NCBI GenBank assembly: GCA_951799445.1
Contig: OX637291.1
Location: 1,924,501 to 1,988,500, forward strand
Direction of reading: 5' to 3'
DNA length: 64,000 bases
DNA from: Pseudisothecium myosuroides
Taxonomy: Eukaryota > Streptophyta > Bryopsida > Hypnales > Lembophyllaceae
The notes beneath the pieces are model-generated. The model was not told where the DNA came from, did not search any database, and saw nothing but the letters and a program-made list of their open reading frames with translations. Below are positions 13,655-27,800 of this stretch, one piece after another (positions within the stretch are counted from its first letter, which is position 1; every line of letters begins with the position of its first letter). The position numbers and the translations under genes are program-made.

Positions 13655-15060
13655 GAATTTTCAATTTTCAATAGGAATATGGGACTTTCGGAGTGTAGAG
13701 TAGAATTGTCAAAGTTGAACAAAACATTAAATATGAACTTTTTTGAAAATATAGATATGTTTAAATGTTTTCTAGTGACTTATAGTGAGGTTACGGGTGC
13801 CACTTTTGAGAACCTCATCCATGCATTCATCCTCTTAAGATTCCTTTTTCTTAGTTATTTTTTTTTTCTATAAGAGAATTGTTTATAGGTGATTGCAAAA
13901 AAAAACTGTACTATTTATTCTCACCTCCTATGTGTTGATTTGTCTTTTGGCCATAAGTTTTGTGTTCTAGATTCAAATGACTCAAAATTCATAGGTAAGG
14001 TGCTCATGACCATTATACACCTTTTATCATTTTTTTTTTCATTTTTCAAAAATATTTTATTGTCCAAAAATAGGCCCCAATTTTTATCAATTGCCAAATT
14101 GGGAGATTTTAGTACTATTTAGTACCCCCAAAAATGAATTTGGAGCTGAAATTTGGAAAGAATGGTCTTGCAACTACTTTTCAAAGGAATTTCAACTCCA
14201 AATTTGGAAAGAATGGACTTACAACTACTATTCAAAGGAATTCTAAAATTAGTCAATTGTATGTTATATAGAAGTTTACAAAATGAGCTTCTTTCTGCTT
14301 GCATTTCAAAACATGTAAAGTTTATTTTGGTAGTTCTTTTGGTGAATGACCATCTCCAGAGGGTTGTTACAAGTTGTCAATTTTAATTTTTAATTTTTAT
14401 AATTTTTTTCTATTTTTTACAAATAAAAAAACCCAAATATCTATTTTTTGAGATTTTTCCCTTTTCAATTCTCCTACTTACAGAATTTTTCTATGCTTTA
14501 TCTTTCCAGGGTACAATCTTCTTAAAGGTATACATTGTCCATATTTTTCATGGTCGCGTATTAGCACCAAATGCATTCGTCTATTGAAAGTCACGCATAG
14601 AATGCAAGCTATTCGAGTATTCGAGCAAGGGTTTTTTATTGTCGCATGTCAACTTGTTGGCTTCAATTTATGGACCAAAATTTGGAGGGACAGCAATAGC
14701 GAGGTCAAAATTTGGTGGGTCAAGCAAAATTTTACCCAAAACAAAATTGTTGCATGCCAATATTCCAAATCGATTTCCATGTAAGCAAAATCCACCATAA
14801 TGATGGGCAATCATCACAATAAGATAGGCACACCCAATCCTGTCCATGTACCCCATTGTGTCATCATGTACCAATGGAGTACATTATAAACAGAAAATGT
14901 GCACCATTAGTACATGACGTCAAAATGCAGTAAAGGGACGGGAATGGGTGTACCTACCATAATGACTAGTGTGCCATGTGCCGTTGCCACAATCAAAACA
15001 AAAGTAAAAGTAATTTCTAATTTTCTAATTCAATATATAAAAAATTTGAAATTCAACAAC
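13655..15060. other. AT-rich intergenic with a tandem duplication
   Basis: Two adjacent copies of a unit of about 57 bp at 14152-14255 share ATTTGGAAAGAATGG and CAAAGGAATT. No gene was recognised. Short open frames here are low-complexity and overlap this repeat. Confidence 0.5.
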
Positions 15061-15180
15061 TTTCCCATCGTAGGTCCAAACGCCACAAAACCAAGCCCGT
15101 GCACCCCTCCTCGCTGAGGGCTTTCCGACAGTACCAAGCATGCCCCCAGAGGACGCACGGTCCGGGAGATCTCAACGTGA

Positions 15181-15229
15181 CAAACAAACGAACAAAACAA
15201 ACAAAACAAAACAAACAAACAAACAAACT
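15181..15229. repeat. (AAAC)n microsatellite
   Basis: An imperfect run of AAAC units upstream of the gene that starts at 15726. The region 15230-15725 is moderately GC-rich and probably holds its promoter and 5' UTR, with several copies of AGGACCTC/AGGACC at 15258-15305. Confidence 0.8.
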
Positions 15230-15725
15230 TATACTCCGTAGAATGGTCAGTCATCCCAGGTCCTCATCTAACAGGACCTCTTTCAGGACCTCGTTAGGAC
15301 CCTCAATACCAGGAGAGTTCCGTCTCAGTCGTTCAGTTCTTGTTGCGTTTCATTGCCTCAACGCGCTGCTGCAATTCACGTGGTTTGAACGCTTCCTGCG
15401 AGTGTGCAAATCCGATCTCGGTAACCGCATCGCCAACCTGCTTGGATCATGTTCTGATTTGAAAAATTGGTGCGTAACAAACGGTGGTTCCTGCACTTTG
15501 TTTGAGCAAAATCGCAATTAGGGTTTGCCTCTTTCATCCTCAATTTCATGTGATCGTAAATTAGGTCTAAAATTCGGAATTTTTGAAATAATGAATCATG
15601 AAATCAGTTGCAGAATTGGAATTGTTAATTGATTGCAAAATTTGGAATCTATTAAGCCATAAGTTACTTGGTGTGGCGTATAGGGATCTGGCGCTTGTGT
15701 CGGGGAGTGTGAGCGGTGACCAGCC

Positions 15726-17675
15726 ATGGACGCGAGGTTAAAGGCGGTGAGCGAAGACAGGAAGGACGACTTGTGGAAAGGCGATAGCAGCGGTTCTGCT
15801 CGGAAGTTCGATCCTAACGACCCCTGCACTTACAGCACTATTAAGAAGTACAAGTGTTTCCTCGATAATGGAGAACAGAAGTGTGAGCGGACGGAGCAGT
15901 TGCTGCGAAGATGTCCTGGCAGGTGAGAGTCGTGGTGTGCCTCTGGATTTAGGGTTTGGAAGGACTTGCAGCATTGGAATTGTCGTGCTTTTAGCTTTGA
16001 ACAATCCCCCTTGAATTTTCTATCTCGCCGCCCTAACGCTACCTGCATCCTCATCTCGCAATATTTTTTGTGTCGACCGTGAAGTATTTTGCTCTATATG
16101 CAAACGAGGTTGGGTCGACCAGAATAGTCACTTTGGGTAATGAACTACTATTAGATTGGTCAAATTTATTTATGATCTAGTTAGCAAATGATAGAGGATT
16201 CCATCGCACTAAGAATGCGTTATTGGATACCAAATCCAAAAGTAACGAAAAATTCAAAGATATATTGGTGTACCAGTATGATCTATGACCGACATTTAAA
16301 GAGATTTGTAGGGGGTTTACATCCCCCTAATTAGTATGTACCAACTGTAGAATTTTAGGCTGGTGATTTGGTTAAGTGACTAGTATGGATGTCCCTACGT
16401 CCATGTCTTCTGAAGTTTGAATTCATGCTCCTGAATTCAGTGACGCATGTTCTTTTACGAAACCTCTACTTCATGGTTGTGAGACTCTTGTCTGAAGGAA
16501 GCGTTTTCTCTGTGCAGTATCATGTGATGAGTATGGCAGCTCACGAATATTTTTCGTGCATGTTTGTTTCCTCTTTTCTGGTTGAGATTTTCACTTGCGC
16601 TGTACCACAGGCCTGTAGAAGTGGTGGAATCTGAAACTGAATACACACAAGGGGATGCAGCGAGTGGGAGCACACCTTTTGGGGGCAAAGAGAATGATGG
16701 AGCCCTATCTTTTCCAAGGCTACCTCGAGGGTTTGAGCAGCAGCCATGGAATAGTACTGTTCCTGCACCTTCTATGGAACCGGATTGGCCTCGGGGGTTC
16801 GGACAGCGAGACGCCGATCGGCATGATTCTTCCTCTGGTCGAGTTCCTGGAGCCTTTACAGGGTTTGGAGGAATAATGGATGCTATTGAGGATGTTGTGC
16901 GAGAGACGGAGGATATGGCTCAGAGTTTTCTCCATGTAAGGAAAACGTCCTTCACAGCTTTTCACAAGATGAATTGGTTTAATAGAGTCATCCTTAAACT
17001 CATTCCTTGTTTCAGTAGGGGCGAAAAAGTAGGTGTAAATCTAATGAATGTTGTTGTGATTGGGTATTGGTAATCTGAATTGGTGCCTGACAAATTTTTT
17101 GGGTGTTTTGAACAAATCTTTTCCTTGCATTGTAGTCATTTATACAATGCGTGACACCCAGTTGGGCTAGCTTATCCTTAGAGGATTGGGAGGAGGAAAT
17201 CGAGCATGTTGTAGAATTTCTTTGTTTAGATCCGATGCTTTGAAGACCCGTAGATGAAGCGAATCGAGCAGGGTTTGCGATGTAGGCAGTCCTACGTAGG
17301 GTATAATAAAAAATTGACAAATAAGGGATCCTCTTGGGGCTGATCTCATTGACCTTTGGTTTTTATAAATACACTAGGGTCCTCTATACTTGAACGAATA
17401 GGACTTGTCTTAATGCATTAGACATTGCTGAGTCTGCAGGGTCCTCTGTATTACTGTCCCCCCAAAGTATTCCAATGTGTTGATCTGTGTGGTATGTGTA
17501 GGTTTTTGGGTTAGACGGCGACGAGACAAAGATTTCAGGCAACCCATTTGATCGTTGGTTTGGAGGCGACATGTTTGGTGGAACCGAAAGGAGGTCTCCA
17601 ATACCACCGGACGCCAATTCATCGCAGTCGACACCTAAGCCTGTGTTTGACCCGAAAGATTTTCGAGAGGTTTAA
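15726..17675 (+). CDS. Mal d 1/Fra a 1-associated-like protein, three exons, 231 aa
   Basis: Exons are 15726-15922, 16611-16935 and 17502-17675, joined in one frame by GT-AG introns. The first exon carries four cysteines (34, 44, 53, 63) in a CTYSTIKKYKCF...KCERTEQLLRRC pattern, and the next exon opens with RPVEVVESETEYT. This cysteine block followed by PVEVV is what I recall of the plant family annotated as Mal d 1- or Fra a 1-associated protein, whose biochemical role is not established. The middle is acidic and Gly/Pro-rich (PRLPRGF, GFGGIMDAIEDVVRETEDMAQSF). The C-terminal part has FDRWFGGDMFGGTERR and ends at TAA. No signal peptide or membrane segment is visible. It converges on the Patched-type gene, with 1.2 kb between stop codons. 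Gene structure is firm; the family name is tentative. Confidence 0.75.
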
Positions 17676-18876
17676 GCCATTCGTGCTGAACTCTTGGAAG
17701 GCCTGCAAGTAGATAGATACAGGACCTTATAGTGGAACAGTAATTCTGTCTCATAAGACCTATGAAGAAGAGATGTAGATAATGGCGTTTACTTGTGATA
17801 ATATATGAGAAAGCTTATTTGTCCAATTTAATCTATAGAATTCAATAATTGTAGTGTCACAATTAAATGTCTCAAATGTTCACTTGGTTACTCTTTTTGC
17901 AACTTGCATCGAGTGTCACTTCAAAATTTGATTTTTGATATAAAATTAGAGTTCCGGACAGAACTTGAATGCTATAAAATGAATACACTGATTTCCTATT
18001 ACGGTACTGTAGATCGGGGGAAAATTAGCGCCACCTAGGAAATTAGTCACCACAAAATTTTATTTTTGTGAAAACTGGTTCAATATTTCACACTACTGTT
18101 TCCATGAGCCTCATGTTCACGATAAATTCGCTACTCTCTTTTGGTTCACATTGATATTTCTGTGGGTTCATAATAAAGTCTTACCCATCAAAAGTTCACA
18201 CGAATGTTCACACTATTGGTACACACTAATGTTTGCGACAATAAAAGTGTTCATGATGAATTCACCACTCTTTTTGGTACGCACTAATGTTTCTGAAAGT
18301 CGTTGCACATCAAAACACGCAATGTATTGATCACCCTGTTCTGGTCCCTCCTCCGCATTCTCATTCATATCACATGAAGCAAGCATCCAAACTGGAATCC
18401 ACCGATCACACATGATCACAAATCTCACTTTCTAGCAACACCACCCAATTCTGAATATCAGTTGATTCAGCAACAATTTTACAGTACCAGCAAAAGAGTA
18501 CAATCATTATCAGTCAGTTTGAAATGGTCAACTGTGAACTAAAAACACTACTTGCACACTGCCCATTGTTCTTGTCAATTGAAAAGGGGTCAAATCCAAC
18601 TAGGTAATCCTTCAAAACACAAACAGTGTAAGCTACTTTAATATAATTTACACCACAAATGTAATACATAACTCTGCAGCTGGCCACCACAACTCAAGCA
18701 TAACATTCTTGAACTTCAAGGCAACAGAGACCCTTTGATTTCGATGAATCAAGGCTCCTTTCCCTGTGTCAAACATCTTCAACGTACGCAAGCTTGTCTG
18801 TGTATTGTGGGCCTTCCCGTTCAAGAATGTTATTCGAGTTTGACTGCATGAATTTTCTCCAGTGGGTATGACGGCC
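17676..18876. other. Intergenic between convergent genes
   Basis: Presumed 3' UTRs and terminators of two convergent genes. A diverged direct repeat of about 60 bp is seen at 18110-18170 and 18246-18306 (gttcacgataaattc / gttcatgatgaattc). No further gene seen. Confidence 0.55.
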
Positions 18877-21800
18877 CTACGGCGCGGTGCCCGCATTGTG
18901 CGACATCATGGGAGTGTCGCCGGCGTGTTGGGGGCTTGCCCGGTATCTCGAAGTAGGCGCAGGTGCTCCCTTCAGGTTCGTCTTCTTCACGTGGGGAAGG
19001 GGAGGAGGACCGACCCAGGAGAGAATCACTGGAAGTAGCACGAAACCGTTCAAGAAGCCCAGCACGCCCATTACGGTGAACATGGCAAAGTAGTAGAGCC
19101 GGAAGGCATGGTACCTGGAAGAAGAAACACGGAAAAATAAGCAAAAAAAATCAAAACAATGTGTCAAACTTCAACTGTAGTAGGCAGGGGGATGTACTGT
19201 AAAAATTTGTATTAGGACCAACCAAACGTGTGAAGCCAACCAAACGTGTAGAGGACTTCAGTTTATTATATGCAATATTCCTGAGATAATGGAGTTTTAA
19301 GTTGTTTAAGTAGGAAGGAGTAAATTAGATATTTGAAAGGGAAATTGAGCAGCTAAGAAAGAAGAGCTGAGAGCGTTGGTCTTACTTCACAAAAATGAGA
19401 GGAATTGTGGCCGCTATTTGAGTCCCAAAGCCATGGAGAAGGGGCTCCAGTGTCCACTCCAGTGCTTTCCCTACTCGGTAGTTGCGTGTGCCATCAACCA
19501 CGAGAAATGATCTGGCCAAGTAGGTGAACTCAGACGACATCCCAACCTGAAATACAACACATTTCTTGTCAAAGAGGGACCCAAATAAATCATTTAGAAA
19601 AGTGTGCTTCAAGCAACTGAAGGTTCTAACAAGAGGGACGGATATATAAAAGACGTTATTTGGCATTCTGAAAAGGAAACGACATGTTTTGTGTACACTG
19701 CTACACAGACTCATAGCCAGTTCTAAACAGGATCCCATTGTCTTTTACAAAAATTGGACCACACTGATGAGGTGGCAGTAAACACCGAAATAAAAATATC
19801 TGGGTTAAAGGATGGTGAGACTTACAACGATGCCAAGGTTGACAAGTGACAAAGCTGCAGAGTTCCAAGCAAACTCAAATTAGTGATATCCCCCATCAAG
19901 AAATGAAAAAAATCTAGTGCAAACGCAAGTATTGAAATTCATTAATAGGAGTGCTTTGAGAAAAGTTTGGTGAACTCACAGTTTAATTTAGCCCCGATCA
20001 CATATATGAATCCATACACTTCGAGATCAACCATAAGTAAAACAAAGACGATGATCAAGGACATGCTAATGCTGAATTGGAAGATGAGCACAGCAACAAA
20101 CACACCCACTGTTTCACCATTCGCACAACATCGTTAGTTTTCAAGTATAGCATGTACATAGGGAGAGAATGGAGCTACAAAAATCATATTTATATTAAAA
20201 CATCAAACATTTGCTCATGAAACAACCAACCGAAATATTGTTAAGTAACACTGAAACAATTGTTAACCAAGGTTTATTTCAAAATGGTGTTAGAAATGAT
20301 TGGAAAGGGATTTGATGGCTTGATGGTCTTACCTAAGGCTAAGCCCACAACAGTGTAAAGGTCACGGTAGCTGTGAAGATACTGCTCAAAGTAGAGGAAC
20401 GGGAATCCATACATATATGCAACATCTTCACCGAATTTTTCATTCAGTTTGTCAACCACAGACCTTGTATCCTTCATCATAGCAACGTTGGAGGCTGTGG
20501 TAGCACCCAAATGTATAGCAAACATCTGTGATTGAGGCAATAGCAGTATCAGTATGCTAAAAAAGTTGTTAAAAGTATTAAAAAAATGTTGTTAAAAGTT
20601 CAAATGCAATCTAGGAATAGAAGCAAACTAAGGACCGAAGAGAGGATGGCTTTCCAGAATATTTGGAGAACTCCATAACTTTAGCAAAGTTCAACACGCT
20701 TTGAGTCTCTGAATCTCTTACCGCAGCCTTGGTAGCAGCAAGGCGGAAGTTGGGGTTCGGCTTATAGCCCGGAGCATGTGCATCCTGCAGGCAGCTGAGA
20801 TGCTCCTTTGTTACACTGTCTTCACAGTATAAGTCTGGCAGGGAAACAATTCCTATTCCAAGGAAGACAGAAATTTTGTGAGGAAAACCAAACATACCAC
20901 ATCATTGAGTGAAAGTCAAGGCATTAAAAAATAGACATTACATTAGACATGTCAAACAAGAGGAATGCATATTATTGTAAGAAAATACTCTTTTCAATTG
21001 CTAAGATTCCCAAATTAGGTGAATAGGAAGTGGCCACTCTTCTAGTTTCTCATTTATTATCAGTTTTACACAACATACCAAGTGGTCCTGCAGACCATTT
21101 CTTGATAAAATCGTAGAACGTTTTATTGTCCGTTGCAAGTGGATAACTCAAATTAAACGCAATCCTGCCCCACAGGTAGAAATTTCCAAGCGGTGAAGAC
21201 TCAATTATCTGCACCACCAGAATCAAGATATGAGCCACACTTAGTATCGCAATTACATTCAAGTTATTTGCACATTATTTTCAATTATTTTCACATTTGC
21301 ATCGATAAATTGATAAATACACATGAAGAATAATATCAATTCAAGGTCTCATTCAAATTGCAAGTGAAATTACCCCTGGTTGTGACGGATTCCAAGTTGT
21401 ATTTTCAAGCGCTCCATAGACCGCAAGTAGTTTTTTCTCGCTATTCACATAATCAATATCTCTTGTAACAATCCACTGCAAGCAACTCCCCAAACCATAT
21501 CAATGTGATCGCTTCCAACAATCTTGAAAACGATTACATATGAACCGATAATGAAAATTTCTTAAAACTAAGGTGCATCAACTAGAAATTATCAACCTAA
21601 TGATCTAGTTCAGAGGTCCTTACAATATCGTAACTTGGAAATCTGTCCTCCGTGACTTTGGCAAATGTATTTTGGTAAGAACCTGTAGTATCAAAACACG
21701 ATTCTCAGCATTTGGTATCTAGATTTTTTCTTTAGAAAGTCATTCATTTCAGATTCACCCTCTGGCAGATTTGAATGTTGAATGCACGCTGATGTTTCGC

Positions 21801-24800
21801 ATCAAGGACAGGGAATGAATTATCAGTGCAGGAAACGGAACTCACCAGTTAATGTAACATCGGATAGCTTCATCCCATGCTCCACTTTCTCAAAACCCAA
21901 ATATGTCATAGACACCAGCAACCCGGAAAACACAATAACCTGGCCAGTTCCAACAGGGTAGCAACATGATTCATTTTTTCTCATGTTTAAAAGACTCACA
22001 TTGAAGATACAATGAGATTTTATCCATTTCGAAAACTAATAGTATGTGTACCATGGATATTCAAACTTTCAAAAAGTTCCAAGGATCTAGATTTTGAGAT
22101 TTCCAGAGCAATTTCCAGCAAATGTCCTGATGTTTCTAAAGGGCTCCTTACCACAGCAATTTTGAAGACATTGCTTTCGAATAAGGGGGCGTAATATTTG
22201 GCCACACAACGAGAAATGACCGAGCTGCCCGAGCTCTCCTGGAAAACAGGGTCGGAGACATCGAAATTTTCTGCGTTGAGAGCCGATTCCTTGGTGTAGT
22301 GGGCTGCGACAAATGTAGCTGCATCAACATTTTAAAGTCAATATATATGTTTTATGCCGTCCTGCTAAAAATTTAACAATAGCTTTACCATTTTCCCAAT
22401 AGAAAGAAAAAAGATGCTCATACCTTCATGTGCCTTGCTCTTTTTGCGGATGCCACAGAAAAGCCAGAGATTGGGATCATTGTAACGAGCCTGAACAATC
22501 AATGACATGTCAACTTCTTGACAATTGTCTTCTCTTGGAATTAAATGGACCTTCAGTTACGACACATGAGGATTGCAAAAGGTGGGAAAAACGTGATAAA
22601 TGATGAATTTATGATGAATTTCAAACCAAGAGTTGGAAGTACCTTCACTCTGCGGGCATCAAGTGACATGAGGGGTATGAAGATGAGAAGCATGCCTAAC
22701 GTGTGCAAAGTTGCAGTCAAGCCCATTTGCCAGCAAAACCATTGTGCCACGGGCATGGGATTCTGCAACACAAGGGTTAAGCATAATCAAGTTACTCAAA
22801 ATCGAATTACATAAAGAAGGGCGGAGGTTTGTTCACTTGATTGTAAATCGCATATTATCAGCTCAATAGGTGAAGTAAATTATACGTGTGCATATACCAT
22901 TGAGGAGTTCTCTTCTATGGTTCGGTAGCAGGTTACACTCTCACTAAATACGTTTGCCTTAATGTATTTCAACATGGTATCAGATCTTGATTTTAGAACC
23001 CTGTGTCATTATTGAAAACAGAGTTGTGTTCAGAAGCGCTTACCAAAGAGGAAATGAAGAAAGCCGCCATAACCGAGAATGTTGTGAGAACAACGGAAGG
23101 CCCAGCAAGAGCTAATGTAAGCCTCATTTCACGCTCAGGAATTATGTCACCAGGTGTATTGAGAGCTTCTAGCTTTGGATCCTCCAGAAAGTTCCTCAAA
23201 ATGTTCAGCAGAACAAATACGTCATCAATACCTACACAAGGAACCCAACTTCAACCGTTATTAGCATTTTGTCTAACATATTTGAATGAACACCATCCAT
23301 CATGCATCAAAAACTTTTGCAAATTTTCAGGCGCAAATACTGTTAGGAGAGATTCACTCACCTAAACCAATCGCAAGGAAAGGCACAACTGAGCCTGCTA
23401 ACGGTGAAAACGGAATGCCACAGAGCGCTGTAAGGCCAAAGCCAGCGAGAACAGCAAGAGACACCACTGCCATTCCCTGCATAGATTCAACAGGAAATTG
23501 TCATAAGAACCTCGATTCTAATCCTCATAGAAATAGAATTTTCTAGCATTTTTAAATAACTATAGAGTTTCTTAGTAGCATTCCGACCAGCACAAGAGCC
23601 GGAGAAAGGGGCCAATTCAAGAGGAACCTATACACTAAAAGTAGACATAGTGAACCTTTGAAGACAGATATTGAGTGCTGATTTTTCAGCAAATGAAAGA
23701 CCTGCAGGCAAGGTTCCAAAGTTTACCACAAGTGCCAAGCTGGTATGTGAATGCACAGGATTCCGGACGTTGAGAAAAGCTACATATCCATATGCAGAAA
23801 CAAGTCCTATGCTTAGGATGATTTGCCATAACGGGGCTTTGCTTGCGTCGGCAATGATGTCCCGGGTGGATTTCTGCAAACGAAAGCAGACAATGCATGA
23901 CAATACAGTGGGTGTGCATCAGTCCTGGATTTTTCAAAATTTGGAATGAAATGATTAAGCTCAAGAAGAGAGATTACCCGTATCCTTAAACCCTAAAAAC
24001 TCTAAAAACCCTAACCCCAAACCCTGTCCAGGCAAACCAGAGAGACAGGCATCGTTGTCAGGCAATGTCTCCATACCCAAGCGTTAAATTCTAGCTGAAA
24101 ATCCTCAAAAGTTTCTCCTTCTCCAAAGGAAGTGTTTTTGGCATGTTTCCTCAAGGTGTTCAAATCATGTATCATGAAATCCTCCCATTCTTTTACCAAA
24201 TCCTCCCTTTCACTTGAGTCTAAATTGGATGCCAATCTGGTAGACATGTACTCTGCAAACAAAGGGTGGTCGTGGTGATAGTTGTTCGATGCCCAGCGCA
24301 CTCCTCCAAGCTGAACACGAAATATTCAACCACCGCAATTAAACGAGTTCATCAGCATCGCACACTGGGCCCTTCCTTGCATTTGAATATGACTTCAGTT
24401 GTGAATACACTAATGCATTTCATTTTAATGCGTAAAACTATTGTAATGCTGTGTAATGGTGTGTAATACTGTGTAATACTGTGTACTGCTGCTGAATTAA
24501 TACAGTTATATTCTCTGCCAACAAGCTTACTTGAATCACACGTTTACAAACCAAAAGTAGAGAAAAATGGAAAAAAATTCCGTAGTGAAGAAGGTTCGAC
24601 ACAAATAAGTGCTGGAATACTTGTCAGCTACTTAGTCGACCTAGCATTATATTCATATTCTCTTGAGGTATCATTGAAGCGAGCACGATTACATCAAGTA
24701 GCATTTCATGCACCCTTCTTGCCTCACTTGCCCAGACAACCAAAAGTATTAAAATCAACGAGAACACAGTAAATCATCTCGTTGAGAGAATGATGTCCAG

Positions 24801-27800
24801 CAGAATTCAGAGGCTGACAAAGCTGAAGATATTGAGTTCATCAATTAGTTGAACAAGGGCATTCAAACCATTTTCCTTGTCAGTAAATCTCAATAAGAAT
24901 GAAGATTAATTAATACAACGACCTTCAAACGAACGAATGAAAAAGGAAGAAGAAGAAACCTTGGTGATGTTCTTGCCCGACGGTTCATACTCCAAGCTTC
25001 CCAGGGAGGTCAACACAGGAATATGGGCCCCAAACCACGTCATGCAGCAAGGCATCTTCCCAAGGATGCAATCTACAACCTGCAGTGCTCACTGGTGAGT
25101 TCGATTCACATTGATTGTACTGTCTTCTGAAAATTAAAATCTCATGTGCTTAGAAGCATAAGAATTGAACTGCAATTTGAGTCAAACCTCTTGATCGATC
25201 ACACTGTGAATGGTATCCCATTCTCTATGCGCATTATCAGAGCTCTTATTAAAGCAAGTTTCACAGAATCACAAGAACTCGAGGATATGGAATCTTCACC
25301 TGGGGTACACCAACATCAGGGCTCCTATGTCGACCATTTTCAATAGCTTCGTTTAAGTGTTTCAATATCTGCAGGTTGATACAAGCAACATCAGAATTCG
25401 CAGTAGCCTTAACTTATTCCTAAATGCATAATTCCTGAATTTTTCCTATGACAGAGGGGGTGAGGTAGTGTCCTGTAGAATAGATACCACGTCAGCTTAA
25501 ACATTTGAGAAGGTTTGAACAGAACTGTACCAATTCAGTCCATCCATTCTACTCACAAGGTCAAGAAATTCCAATTATAGTCATGTTTGCATTCTTACCC
25601 CTTCGGTCGAATTGATTGCCGCGTAGGATTTGCGCCAGCGATAACCCCAAGTGAAAGCAAACTTCATCACTGATATAATCTCGTAGACAATCTGCCCAGT
25701 TATTAGAAAGATTGTCAGCTACTGAGTTTGTTTCAAGAATTCACAGAACAGTAATTATCAACCCTTGAAATCTTGGTCAGAAACGGGTATTAGTATGTAT
25801 CGTGTGACCTGGACAGGGAATCTTATTGAATTCCTTTCCACTGTTGAGAAAACTGGGTGACATAATTCTAGGCATGATTCACAAATGCAAACTAGCTACA
25901 CCGGCTACTTCAATTACTGCCACAGGCACTGCTTGTTTAATATCACATTTTACCACAAATCATTGAACCCCTCAAGGGATATATATGCAAGTACTGACTC
26001 AACACACAGATTCAATACAAAAACATTTCAGCCCATGGTGGACTTGTACGAGTGTTTACACAAATTAGTGTGAAATGCACGTACCGGCTCCACTTCCGCG
26101 ACCGGCCTGCCGCTGGCTATGAACTGTTTGGTCACATTCGTTCTCAACAAATTGATACACTTCACAGGCGCCGTGGTCATTTGGTAGAGCCCAAGCACAA
26201 GATCAATGACGCTGATGTTGTGATTCCCTTGCACATCAGGCACAGGGCGTTCCAGCAGCTTCATTTCCTCCGGGTAATCAAAGTCGCCTCCTTCTTTGAA
26301 ACAGTCCAACGGGGACAGTTTGGTGCACGGGAATCGCTCAATGCCCCAACCGTCGGGAAGGGCATACGAGGAAGGGAGCCTGCCTGTGTATGCCCAAAAG
26401 ACGGAACATTGCGACATGTATTGGAGGCCCCAGGCGCCCCAGTTGTTGTCCTTGATGGGAGTCTTACCGGGTTTGAGGGTGGTTGGGACAACGGGTCTCT
26501 CACAAAAATCAGTCTGGAAAACACAATGGAAGCTTAAATTAGTAATACTTTTATGCTGGATGGGAATGTCATATGTACAGTTGTTGATTTATGTTGCATT
26601 TTGAACTCAATTGATAACATAATTGATACTAGTTACACTACAGGTGGCTCCTTTTATTGGGAAGATTACACCCCAATCAGTTTTGTTTGTATTGAACTTC
26701 AATGTCAAAGCAGCATTACCAATAGCCCCTACTGGACCAGGAGTCACAGATTGAGTTTCATGTGTTTCGAGGTCATATGATGACTTTTCTTTTCTCCAAT
26801 TTCTAGTTACTCTTTAACCGATATAGCAACGTTTGCTGATTGATTCTTTGGCTCATCTGAAATTTGGCAGTCTGAATTATTGGTTATTTTCACAATATGA
26901 TCAATGGAATTGCTCGTTGTCAAACTTTTTTTTTTTTCAGGGGTGTATGAGTGGGATCAAGTGGGGATTGCAGGTGTCTGAGAAAAGTCTATAAGAACAT
27001 TACACTGCCCAACACTTTCTTTACGCCGCCCACAGTTGTCTCCATGGTCAGGTTATCATACAGAGGCGCAATGGCTCTAGTCAAGGCATCCATGGATTTT
27101 TTCAAATCAAGTTGAGCATCTGGCGAAGTTCGAGAAGTAATGGTGACCGCCTCCTTGCGTGGAATGCCACCAAACCTGTAGATCAAAAATTAAGATTTTG
27201 CGTCGTAGTAATCCCAAAAAAATCGACTGATACATAAACAAAATTCTATATTATTTTTCCCTCTAGTGATTTATTCACTTCAGTGACATACCTTTCATTA
27301 AAGTATAAGCGTTCCTCCACCACACGTGAATTGTGCTCCACCCACAGCTTTTCCAAGTCTGTCTCGGTGGTTCGCTTCACCACGCCGGCTGTCAGGCCTC
27401 CTAATAGCAAGATTCCAATTCTGCAGATACAACAGAGAGAAATTAATCAGAGATATATGTATTAGTATTCAAATAAACAAATTGTAGAACTACACGCTAG
27501 CTTGGACAACTACATTTCGGTTGGGTCCAGAGTCTTACATGAGGGGAATCCATGGTTTGTGAGCAACGAATGAGCCATAGCTTGAGAAAACCTCATTCAT
27601 TGACACATGGTATCGGTAGAGCATTCGGCGATAAGCACTCATAAGCTGCCATTAACAAGCACAAATCAGATTCAATAAAAGCGCTTCACGATGTAAACAT
27701 TTCTTCACTACGGGTGGCATTGCAATTAATCACGGTACATTTAGTGAATTTCAAGCTACAAAATGAAGAAATTCAACACAGGAATGCACAACAATTCCAA

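Noticed and set aside
24011..24301. Possible retroelement gag-like ORF near the telomere-like motifs
   Set aside because: Splice sites and frame show 24310-24077 is an internal exon of the Patched-type gene; only the part after 24077 is intron.
26052..26537. 161-codon open frame on the plus strand
   Set aside because: Antisense to the largest exon (26513-26085) of the Patched-type gene.
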